A stretch of DNA of 8,589 nucleotides from positions 1 to 8,589 of the forward strand of contig JAPUKX010000035.1 of the NCBI GenBank assembly GCA_027295435.1, given 5' to 3'. Source of the DNA: Planctomycetota bacterium. Its GTDB lineage: Bacteria > Planctomycetota > Phycisphaerae > Phycisphaerales > SM1A02. Numbering within the stretch: the stretch's first letter is position 1; the number at the start of each line of letters is the position of its first letter. Shown here piece after piece: positions 1 to 6,380 of the stretch. Under the pieces are notes generated by a model. It worked only from the letters and a program-made list of their open reading frames with translations. It had not been told where the DNA came from and made no database searches. The translations under genes were made by a program, and so were the position numbers.

Positions 1-53
1 ATTCCCAAGTTGCTCTGCGTGACTACACGCCGGGGCCCCTGCCTCAGATCACC

Positions 54-1301
54 TCACGTGGATTGAGCGAGCAACGCCTGGATCAGCTCGACGTGTCGAT
101 CGGTCGCCCCTTGGTGGGCCCGGATGACCGCCCGACCGTTGTCCGCCAATTGCCGGCACCGCTGCGGGTCGTTCAGAAGCGTGTTGAGGGCCACGGGCAG
201 GCTGTGACGATCGGTTTGAATGATCCCGTCACCTGCGAGCAGAGCATCGACCGTGTCCTGGAAGTCGGCCACGGATGGACCGACGATCGTGGCTTTGCCG
301 AGTGCGATTGGCTCGATCATGTCCGACCCGTGCAGATCGCCAAACGACCGACCGACGACCACCACGTCGGCCAAGGCGTAGGCTTGGCGCAATTCCCCGA
401 TGGTGTCCAGCAGGAACCGGCCGGTTGCGCTGCCGCATTCGCTTCGTGAGCGCCGTGCACAGTGGGGCATCGCTGCCGCGGCCTGGTCGAACCACTCCGG
501 CTTGCGTGGGGCGCACAGCAACTGTCGGCCCTTTGGGACCGCCTCCACGAGAAGCTCGTGCTCACCGGGCGCCGTTGAGCCGGCCACGATCAGCGGCCGG
601 GTTCGATCGATGCCCATCTGTGCGGCGAGAGCGTCCGCACCGTCAACGTGATCGGCAATCTCGGCGGTGTCCCACTTCATCGTGCCGGTGATCGAGAGTG
701 CCTCGCCTGGAACTCCCATTCGGCGGAATCGTTGCGAATACGCTTGATTCTGAACAGCGGCGAACGCGAGCCGACGAAAGCTTGGTCGGATAAGAGGGCC
801 GAGAAGACGGTAGCCGTTGGCGCTGCGCTGGGTCAGCCGGCCGTTGATCACGCATACCGGAATCCCTCGCTGTGCGCAAGCCATGGTGAAGTTCGGCCAA
901 ACCTCCAGCTCGACGAGGGCTACAACGTCGGGCTGAACGGCCTCGAGGAATCGGATAACCGCGAAGGAGAAGTCCAGCGGGTACCGAACCACCTGATGGT
1001 CCCGGCCGAACAGGTTGGAGGCCCTTGCCCAGCCGGTGTTGGTGGTCGCGGCGATCACAATCTGAGGCGGCACGTTGAGTTGTGCCAATCGCTCGACCAG
1101 TTTGCGGATCGCGTTCACCTCCCCCACCGACACGGCATGCAACAAGATGCGCTTTTGCCCAGTCGCAGGGGTCGGATGGGCGCACCCAAACCGCCCGGCC
1201 CAATCGGTCTTGATCTTTCCGGTGCGAATCATCCGCACAAGCCAAATGGGCGAGGTGATCATGGCGACGGCCAGGTAGATCGCGTCAATCAGCCAACGCA
1301 T
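54..1301 (-). CDS. waaA: 3-deoxy-D-manno-octulosonic acid (Kdo) transferase, GT30 family
   Basis: Transfers Kdo from CMP-Kdo to the lipid A precursor at the inner face of the cytoplasmic membrane, which begins the LPS inner core. The 415 residues match the usual length. Residues 4-25 form the hydrophobic N-terminal anchor. The family motif HAVSVGEV (55-62) contains Glu61, the expected catalytic base. The second N-domain signature, VELEVWPN, is at 130-137, and a GTMKWD stretch at 206-211 ends the N-terminal half. The C-terminal nucleotide-binding half includes DTIGEL (299-304) and GRSFG (317-321). It reads HGSDMIEP (324-331) where most family members have GGHNPLEP, and PRKPEWF (265-271) instead of PRHPERF. 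ATG at 1301 gives the anchor directly. No clear ribosome binding site is visible; a TACACT hexamer lies 8 bases upstream. The gene stands alone on its strand here, divergent from the FHA gene. Whether it adds one or more Kdo residues cannot be told from the sequence. Confidence 0.95.
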   Translation of the reverse strand: MRWLIDAIYLAVAMITSPIWLVRMIRTGKIKTDWAGRFGCAHPTPATGQKRILLHAVSVGEVNAIRKLVERLAQLNVPPQIVIAATTNTGWARASNLFGRDHQVVRYPLDFSFAVIRFLEAVQPDVVALVELEVWPNFTMACAQRGIPVCVINGRLTQRSANGYRLLGPLIRPSFRRLAFAAVQNQAYSQRFRRMGVPGEALSITGTMKWDTAEIADHVDGADALAAQMGIDRTRPLIVAGSTAPGEHELLVEAVPKGRQLLCAPRKPEWFDQAAAAMPHCARRSRSECGSATGRFLLDTIGELRQAYALADVVVVGRSFGDLHGSDMIEPIALGKATIVGPSVADFQDTVDALLAGDGIIQTDRHSLPVALNTLLNDPQRCRQLADNGRAVIRAHQGATDRHVELIQALLAQST

Positions 1302-1309
1302 TGGCGAAG

Positions 1310-1315
1310 AGTGTA
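1310..1315 (-). promoter_or_regulatory. possible -10 box of waaA (near-leaderless)
   Basis: Read on the minus strand, TACACT (5 of 6 matches to TATAAT) ends 8 bases before the waaA ATG. Transcription would then begin within a few bases of the start codon. The best -35 at 17-base spacing is CTGATG, which is weak. The lack of a ribosome binding site fits a leaderless mRNA. Confidence is low because one hexamer is easily found by chance. Confidence 0.25.
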
Positions 1316-1493
1316 TCCAGAGTTCACGGCTCCATCAGCCGCGTGTAGCAAGGGGTGAATCGCCCCGCCAATCAACGGACCGTCGCCCGGATCAGACCCT
1401 GGGCGGCGATGGCCTTCGCAGCCGACCCGACAGTGGGAACCGAGACCCGACGGGCTGCGGATGTGATCGAGAACAGGAATCCAACGCACTCCC

Positions 1494-1522
1494 TTGGCAG
1501 GTTGCGCGTCTACTGCAACAAT
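1494..1522 (+). promoter_or_regulatory. candidate sigma70-type promoter for the FHA gene
   Basis: TTGGCA (1494-1499, 5 of 6 matches to TTGACA) is followed after exactly 17 bases by AACAAT (1517-1522, 4 of 6 matches to TATAAT). The predicted start of transcription is near 1529, about 17 bases before the ATG at 1546. It lies in the 244-base divergent spacer 1302-1545, in which I see no convincing gene. Confidence 0.35.
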
Positions 1523-1545
1523 AGGTCAAGGGCGTCGCCCATGAG

Positions 1546-1887
1546 ATGACGACACGAATGGAACGGGGTAGCGAGCCGGCCAGCCACATGATGGAACTGC
1601 ACGTCTGCAATCGGGATGGATCGCTCCTGCGGGCCTACGCCTTGGGGGACAGCGAGGAGGTGATCATCGGCCGAGATGACACGTGCGATATCCAGATCCG
1701 CGCCAAGAGTGTTTCAAGAGAGCATTGTGCGATCGAGCGTGAGGGCGATGACTTGATTCTTCGCGACCTCGGCTCGAAGGGGGGCACGTTTCTACACGGA
1801 AAACGTGTGGACAGGGTCCAGCTGACCGACGGCGTGGAGGTCGTCATCGGGCCCGCGATTCTCAAATTCTACGACAGTGAAATCTGA
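1546..1887 (+). CDS. small stand-alone FHA-domain protein
   Basis: FHA domains bind phosphothreonine peptides and normally link a protein to Ser/Thr kinase signalling. The 113-residue product is little more than one FHA domain, starting at about residue 16 (MELHVCN). Visible landmarks are GRDDTCDI (42-49, with Gly42 and Arg43), SREHC (57-61, with Ser57 and His60), LRDLGSKGGTFLHG (72-85) and a closing strand VVIGPAILKF. The Asn of the usual S-x-N-G-T motif, which contacts the peptide, is Gly79 here, so phosphopeptide affinity may be altered. No kinase, transmembrane or secretion segment is fused to it, so it is probably a cytoplasmic adaptor. The start is uncertain: ATG at 1558 or 1588 would also retain the domain, and none has a good ribosome binding site (AAGG at 1528-1531 is 14 bases from the chosen ATG). 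The gene is convergent with the exported paralogue pair. Confidence 0.88.
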   Translation: MTTRMERGSEPASHMMELHVCNRDGSLLRAYALGDSEEVIIGRDDTCDIQIRAKSVSREHCAIEREGDDLILRDLGSKGGTFLHGKRVDRVQLTDGVEVVIGPAILKFYDSEI

Positions 1888-1966
1888 TCCAGCCAGACTC
1901 GATATCCGCCGGCAGCATCCGACGAATCTCCACCACGTCGGGCGCGGGAGGCGAGTAACGCCCGCG

Positions 1967-1997
1967 AAAAAACCGTCCGGTTCGCGGCCGGGCGGTT
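1967..1997 (-). terminator. Rho-independent terminator of the minus-strand paralogue operon
   Basis: Read on the minus strand, a 10-base-pair stem with one G-U pair has arms at 1988-1997 and 1971-1980 and a 7-base loop. It runs straight into six T residues (1972-1967, the first two of which pair in the stem). It lies about 57 bases after the stop codon of the gene ending at 2054, exactly where an operon terminator is expected. On the plus strand the hairpin is preceded by A residues and not followed by T, so it should not act well on the convergent FHA transcript. Confidence 0.8.
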
Positions 1998-2053
1998 CGA
2001 GGCGTTGAGAGGTGAAACGACTACTTCCCAACGGGACCACACGCGACGGTAGG

Positions 2054-3355
2054 TCAATACCGGCCACCTCCTCGCTGGGCCTTCTTGAGGTCCGCAAGCT
2101 GCTTGCGAAGCTCAGCGATTTGCCGTTGGAAATACTCCTTCTCCGGAAGACGGAATCGCGTGACGTTTGGCGCGCGGTCGATCCACTTGATGAGGTCCTG
2201 GTAGATGCTGATGAGCGCCCCGATCCGCTCTTGAGCACTGCCTGAGGTTTTCCAATAATCCATACGAGCCATCAGCCGAGGGATCTCGTCATTGGCCCGC
2301 TCGACCGTACGATACCACCGGTCGGCAATCTTGCGTCCGTAGTCGCTCTTCTCATGCCATCGCGGAAGGTCGAGCAGCTTCGCCAGGTCTTCCCCGGTGT
2401 CGGCGGTGCCGTCGGAGAACCCGCAGTGCAGCGCTTCGGAAGAGTTGAATGTCAGGTTGTGCTCTTCGTCGGACAGGATGAACTCGCCGGAGAGGTCGCC
2501 ATAGAACGTAACTTCGCCGGTCTGCGGGTCCTTGTCATAGGAGCACAAGAACTTCTTGAGCTTCATGCATCGAGCGACATGTTCGCTGTGGCCGGCCATC
2601 TTGGCGACTTCAACCAGGAAATCGATCCCCTCCTGCGCCTCTTCCTCCGGCACGTGCTGCAGACCGCGGATCGTCGTGACCGAGCCTGCCGTCCCCTCGG
2701 TCATCATGTAGATCTCATCGCAGACCATCGCGGTTGCGCAGCCGGCGGAAATGGCCTTTTGAATCCACGCCACCACGCGGTGGCGCTTCTTGATGTCCAC
2801 GATGGCCTCGATAATGAGCTCCTCTTCAAGGACGAGACCGCCGTTGGTGTCGATGAGCAGGATGATGATCTGCCCGGTCCCGTATTTGTCCGCCTCCTCG
2901 CCAATCATCTCGATCTCGTTGTAGCGGATCTCCGTCCCGACCTGGCCTTTCAGCGGCAGGACGAAAACGCCGGGCGTCCTATCGTCGGGCGTGGCCTTCT
3001 TCACGGCGCCTGCGGGGCGGTTCGGACGCGCTGGATCTGACTCGACCACACCAGCCTCCTGGGCCTGGATCGTACGAATGGACAGGATGTCGTTCTTGAA
3101 GACCGTCTTGCGTCGGGTTTCCCCGGCAATGTCACCCTCGATCGTGACGTGGTACGCAGCCGCGGCGACCATCCGGCCCTGGAACACGACCTCGATGCCC
3201 TGCTGGAGAATCTTGAGCTCGACGTAATCTGAAATCTCGCCTCGCCAGCGGGACCCGTCGTTGAGTCGAATCTGTACTGCCTCGCCCCCAAGCGCCGCTG
3301 CAGCGATACAGCCAACGATCGTGCATACGAGGGCGTTTCGAATGAGGTTCTTCAT
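2054..3355 (-). CDS. exported ClpP/crotonase-fold protein, SppA/NfeD-like, Ser motif retained
   Basis: The 433-residue product has a basic-hydrophobic N-terminal export signal (residues 1-24). IVGC at 13-16 resembles a lipobox, but the hydrophobic run continues past the Cys, so signal peptidase I cleavage is as likely. Residues 27-75 form a small beta-rich domain (LNDGSRWRGEI). The ClpP-like core starts near PGVFVLPLKGQVGTEI (128-143). It continues through IDTNGG (168-173, the oxyanion-type loop) and AISAGCATAMVCDEIYM (201-217), in which Ser203 sits where the SppA/NfeD nucleophile lies. At the position of the NfeD-type catalytic Lys there is Glu238. SDGTADT later in the core resembles the 'Gly-x-x-Asp-Gly' end of SppA domains. 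A helical C-terminus with coiled-coil character ends in RGGGRY. The gene follows its paralogue by 91 bases and is probably cotranscribed. The ribosome binding site is weak (GAG 8 bases from ATG). The fold is well supported; protease activity is unproven. Confidence 0.88.
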   Translation of the reverse strand: MKNLIRNALVCTIVGCIAAAALGGEAVQIRLNDGSRWRGEISDYVELKILQQGIEVVFQGRMVAAAAYHVTIEGDIAGETRRKTVFKNDILSIRTIQAQEAGVVESDPARPNRPAGAVKKATPDDRTPGVFVLPLKGQVGTEIRYNEIEMIGEEADKYGTGQIIILLIDTNGGLVLEEELIIEAIVDIKKRHRVVAWIQKAISAGCATAMVCDEIYMMTEGTAGSVTTIRGLQHVPEEEAQEGIDFLVEVAKMAGHSEHVARCMKLKKFLCSYDKDPQTGEVTFYGDLSGEFILSDEEHNLTFNSSEALHCGFSDGTADTGEDLAKLLDLPRWHEKSDYGRKIADRWYRTVERANDEIPRLMARMDYWKTSGSAQERIGALISIYQDLIKWIDRAPNVTRFRLPEKEYFQRQIAELRKQLADLKKAQRGGGRY

Positions 3356-3446
3356 GGTTATTACTCGTTACTTCGGTTCAGCGGTGCGAAGAATGCGGTT
3401 TGCAGGAGCCATGGTAGAGCTTGAGTTTCTGGTTCGGCTGCGGTGT

Positions 3447-4871
3447 CTACCGGCCCACGCCAGTGCCGCCACGACCCACTCCCCCCCCGCCGCGGCCGCC
3501 ACGCTGTTGTTGGCGAAGCGACCGGATCTGCTCCCTTAGTTGCTCTACGATCGTGACCAGATCGAACCTCCGGAGGCCCAGCTCGGTTTGTAAGCGAATC
3601 TTCACGGCTTCGTAGCGATCGATCGCCCTGATGATCTTCTCGACATCGATCTTGGCCCGGCCGAGCCACTTCAGGGTCTCGTCACCGCTGGCCCAGCCCC
3701 TGTGTTGCTGGTAGTCGGCCCACCACGTCTTGCAGTTGTCGGAGTTACGGCGCCAACTCTTGACGTAGCGGTCGAAAATCTCCTCAGCCTCCCCCTCGAT
3801 GACGCGATATTCGCGGTAGCCCAGTAGAAACGCCAGGTCGTCGAGCGTCTCGACCGTGCCATCACTGATGGCGAGGTCCTCAGCGTCCTTCGCCCGGAAG
3901 TCAACCGTGTTCTCATCGTCGTCGTCCACGAGGAACTCGCCGCGGTCATTGAGGGCCCAGACGACCTCCCGCCCCTTGAACGACGCGCTGAGGGTGAATT
4001 CGGGCAGCACCATGGCGTCGATCAATTCCAGGCTGTAGCCGCCGTACTCGGCGAATCCCTTCAGCCATGCCATGTACGCTTCACGAAACTTCGCGTACAC
4101 CTCCTCGTCGGATACGTTGAAATTCTTGCGCACGTCCGCGATGCCGCCCAGCCGCGCGGCGGGCTTCATGTACAGCTCATCCCATGCCATCGCGATCACC
4201 GAGCTGATGCCTTGCGAATCGTGAACCCACATCACCTGGGGAATGTCTCGAAGCTCGTCACGGAACAGGTTCACAAGCTCTCGATACGAATCGAGAAACG
4301 TGCTTGAGTCGAACCCCCTTTCCTCCTCGCCCCACCTCGTGTACAGCCTGTCCTCAGTGTCCTGGCACTGCAATTCCAGAACAAGGTAGTCGGGATTGAG
4401 CCTCCTGATATCATCAACCATCTCTCGATAGACGTCCGGATGGATGTCGGTACCCATCTGGCCCTTCATGGGGACGAGGTACAGACCGGGGAGGTTCTGG
4501 GCATCACTTGAGGGTCGTGCCCGGCCGTAGCGGGGTTGCTCCGGCTCGTCGGAGGATTCGCGCGTTCGGATCGACTCCTTCGGCTTGGCTGCAGTCTCCA
4601 CCTCAACGCCGCGCTCGATGTGGGCGATCTCGTCCAATCTGAACGTCCGGCGAGATTTCATGTGCAGTTTCAGATCGATGATCTCAAATACGATCTGGGT
4701 CTTGCTCTCGCTGAGGATACGGCCGTGCAGCTCCCGCCCGTCAACCATGTGCAGAATGTCCTCGGTTGACACATCATCGTCGTCGCGCGCCAAGCCGGTG
4801 GATGGAGCAAGAAGGGCGACAACCACGGCGGCAAAAGCGATTCTTAGCCAGGCAGCACGAGGGGATTTCAT
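3447..4871 (-). CDS. exported ClpP/crotonase-fold paralogue, Ser lost, Lys retained
   Basis: The 474-residue product has a clear signal peptide: basic MKSPR, a hydrophobic run to about residue 24, and probable cleavage after GLA (26-28). An acidic DDDD follows. Its architecture matches the downstream gene: a small beta domain (DGRELHGRIL, 44-53), a charged linker, then PGLYLVPMKGQMGTDI (128-143). A gapless alignment on VMW(213-215)...AMAWDELYM(227-235) places Gly221 where the paralogue has Ser203. The oxyanion loop reads ELQCQDT instead of IDTNGG. Lys261 (YAKFREAYM) aligns with the catalytic Lys of NfeD-type proteases. The C-terminus is coiled-coil-like (about 440-455) and then an Arg/Gly tail of about 20 residues coded over a G8 tract. 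A good ribosome binding site (GAGG, 7 bases from ATG) fixes the start. It is the first gene of the pair. Alone it should not be a serine protease; it may be a pseudoenzyme or a partner subunit. Confidence 0.85.
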   Translation of the reverse strand: MKSPRAAWLRIAFAAVVVALLAPSTGLARDDDDVSTEDILHMVDGRELHGRILSESKTQIVFEIIDLKLHMKSRRTFRLDEIAHIERGVEVETAAKPKESIRTRESSDEPEQPRYGRARPSSDAQNLPGLYLVPMKGQMGTDIHPDVYREMVDDIRRLNPDYLVLELQCQDTEDRLYTRWGEEERGFDSSTFLDSYRELVNLFRDELRDIPQVMWVHDSQGISSVIAMAWDELYMKPAARLGGIADVRKNFNVSDEEVYAKFREAYMAWLKGFAEYGGYSLELIDAMVLPEFTLSASFKGREVVWALNDRGEFLVDDDDENTVDFRAKDAEDLAISDGTVETLDDLAFLLGYREYRVIEGEAEEIFDRYVKSWRRNSDNCKTWWADYQQHRGWASGDETLKWLGRAKIDVEKIIRAIDRYEAVKIRLQTELGLRRFDLVTIVEQLREQIRSLRQQQRGGRGGGGVGRGGTGVGR

Positions 4872-4898
4872 GGGGTAACCTCACATGTAAAGCTGGGT

Positions 4899-4909
4899 GT
4901 TCACTGAAC
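4899..4909. promoter_or_regulatory. short perfect inverted repeat upstream of the paralogue operon
   Basis: GTTCACTGAAC is an 11-base palindrome with a single central base, located 28-38 bases upstream of the ATG at 4871. It lies where an operator could overlap the promoter of the pair. No convincing -35/-10 combination is visible beside it. Short dyads occur by chance, so this is only a candidate. The rest of the spacer 4872-5103 holds no supportable gene. Confidence 0.2.
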
Positions 4910-5067
4910 GCAGAGTCCGATCGGCAACGTCTTGTCTCCCAACGTAGCGCGCGTGCGCATTTCGCCGATGCGGCATTCGGTTAGTACTGTATCCGACGCA
5001 TCGCTCAGGGCAAAGTTTCGTCATCCACGTTCTTCGGCTCGGCGGCCCGGCCTGTGGGGGTCGTGAA

Positions 5068-5086
5068 CGCAGCCGAATCGACTGCG
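5068..5086 (-). terminator. hairpin just downstream of cca, possible weak terminator
   Basis: On the minus strand the sequence forms an 8-base-pair stem (one G-U pair) around a 3-base loop, starting 18 bases after the cca stop codon. As DNA it is a near-perfect 19-base dyad. The stem is followed by TTCACG and not a T run, so it may only pause polymerase, protect the mRNA 3' end or serve as a binding site. Confidence 0.35.
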
Positions 5087-5103
5087 GCCGGATTGCCCGT
5101 CGC

Positions 5104-6369
5104 TTAAGTGTCCGAGGAACCACCCTCTTCGGTCAGGGAGATAGTCTTCGCCAGCGCCAACGCCGCGGCCTTTTCTCGGACAGTCCCCTCAAGCTGGGCG
5201 TCGTACACCGCATCCAGCACCCGTTTGAAGAGAGGCCCGCGGGGCAGCCCCAAGGCGATCAGGTCGTGGCCGCCGATCAACGCAGGGGGGGCCAAATCCG
5301 ATTCGGCCAGCACCGACACCTCTCGGCGGATTCTGGCAAAAGCCTGGGGGTCGGTCGCTTGGAGCAGTAGCAGAGCCTCGTCGAACTCGCCCCCGGCCGC
5401 CAGCCGCTTCTGTTTGGCGACGCTCAGCTGTGGCCAGGCGCCACGCAATGTCTCGTAGACATCCAGGCATCGGCTCATGGCCATTTGATCGGCGTTGGAC
5501 AGCAGCAAGGCAGCTGACCACCGCCGGGCACGCGCTGTCACGTCGGCATCAGCATCCTCGTGGCGGTCGAGCAGCCACGCCGCAAGGGCCGTGGGGTAGG
5601 CAACGTCGGCGGGCAGCCGGCCAAGGCGGTTGAGCGCCGCGGCTTGGTGGGGCTCATGCAACACCGCCTGATCGAGCCCCAGGGCCTGAAGCTCCATCGC
5701 CGCCACCGCCCGGTTTCGGTCGCTGAGCATCTGCTTGAGCTCTTGGCCGATGCGCTCTGGACTGAGGCCCCGCAGGTCATCGGCATCTGCACGAATCGCC
5801 TCGCTCGTCGCGGCGTCGATGGCGAAACCAAACCGTGCGGAGAACCGCACTGCCCGCAGCATCCGCAGGCGATCTTCTCGCAGCCGAGCATGGGGATCGC
5901 CAATGGCTCTGATCAGCTTGGCCTTGAGATCCGCCTGGCCGCCGACGAAATCAATGAGCTCACCCGTGAGCGGGTTCTCAAACAGGCCGTTGATCGTGAA
6001 ATCACGGCGCTGCGCGTCGTGCCGGGCGTCGGAATAAGCCACCGTGTCGGGGTGGCGGCCGTCGGAGTACACACCCTCGGTGCGGAAGGCGGCGACCTGA
6101 ATCTGGTGGCCCATTGACGACACCAACATCACCCCGAACGATTCCCCGACATGCTGGGACTTGCGAAACAGCCTGCCCACCGCATCCGGCCTCGCATCTG
6201 TGGCGATGTCATAATCGGTCGGCTCCAGGCCCATCAGTCGGTCGCGGACACAGCCGCCGGCGAAGTACGCGATATTGCCGGCTTCAGTCAACGAACGCAC
6301 GACCCTCATGGCCGCGGTTCGAAGATCAACGCGGCTGACGCCAGGCGGCTTGTCACTCTGTGATTGCAT
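5104..6369 (-). CDS. cca: class II tRNA nucleotidyltransferase / poly(A) polymerase family protein
   Basis: Adds CCA (or part of it) to tRNA 3' ends, or poly(A) tails; both activities occur in this family. The 421 residues show the class II series. GGCVRDRLMG (38-47) is followed by DYD (52-54), whose two Asp bind the catalytic metals. RRDFTIN (121-127) comes next, then EDRLRMLRAVRFSARFGF (165-182), which includes the nucleotide-recognition Glu-Asp...Arg pattern. ERIGQEL (205-211) closes the catalytic core. The C-terminal half is helical and ends with GGHDLIALGLPRGPLFKRVL, typical of the tRNA-binding tail. No HD phosphohydrolase domain is visible. The gene follows rsmD by 11 bases and is almost certainly cotranscribed with it, giving a small RNA-maturation operon. 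No strong ribosome binding site precedes ATG 6369, so translation may depend on coupling to rsmD. CCA addition is the likeliest role since no other candidate is in view, but sequence alone does not exclude A-addition. Confidence 0.92.
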   Translation of the reverse strand: MQSQSDKPPGVSRVDLRTAAMRVVRSLTEAGNIAYFAGGCVRDRLMGLEPTDYDIATDARPDAVGRLFRKSQHVGESFGVMLVSSMGHQIQVAAFRTEGVYSDGRHPDTVAYSDARHDAQRRDFTINGLFENPLTGELIDFVGGQADLKAKLIRAIGDPHARLREDRLRMLRAVRFSARFGFAIDAATSEAIRADADDLRGLSPERIGQELKQMLSDRNRAVAAMELQALGLDQAVLHEPHQAAALNRLGRLPADVAYPTALAAWLLDRHEDADADVTARARRWSAALLLSNADQMAMSRCLDVYETLRGAWPQLSVAKQKRLAAGGEFDEALLLLQATDPQAFARIRREVSVLAESDLAPPALIGGHDLIALGLPRGPLFKRVLDAVYDAQLEGTVREKAAALALAKTISLTEEGGSSDT

Positions 6370-6380
6370 CTGGCAAGAGC

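Noticed and set aside
17..39. Small hairpin (GCGTG-ACTA-CACGC) followed by GGGGCCCC downstream of waaA, possible terminator
   Set aside because: Only a 5-base-pair stem with no T run on the minus strand; GC-rich DNA makes such hairpins often.
648..1358. 236-codon plus-strand frame opposite waaA
   Set aside because: It lies antisense to an intact, motif-rich waaA and has no recognisable motifs; a typical shadow frame of a GC-rich gene.
1355..1549. 64-codon GTG-started frame whose TGA overlaps the FHA ATG as ATGA, suggesting a coupled small gene
   Set aside because: The product is Arg/Pro-rich without recognisable motifs, the start is GTG without a good ribosome binding site, and the likely FHA promoter lies inside it. 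Such a frame is expected by chance in GC-rich DNA.
1943..1966. CGCGGG/CCCGCG stem upstream of the A6 run, considered as a terminator for the FHA gene
   Set aside because: 12-base loop, and on the plus strand the stem is followed by A residues, not T. It lies beyond the minus-strand terminator's T tract and adds nothing there.
2354..3040. 228-codon plus-strand frame opposite the Ser-retaining paralogue
   Set aside because: Antisense shadow; the minus-strand frame has a signal peptide, fold motifs, a paralogue and a terminator.
3368..3412. 14-codon mini-ORF (MAPANRILRTAEPK) on the minus strand just before the downstream paralogue, possible leader peptide
   Set aside because: No ribosome binding site, no run of one regulatory amino acid and no alternative hairpins, so attenuation is not supported.
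4881..5123. 80-codon frame on the minus strand between cca and the paralogue operon
   Set aside because: Arg/Pro-rich composition, no motif, and it overlaps the end of cca. It has the look of random translation of GC-rich spacer.
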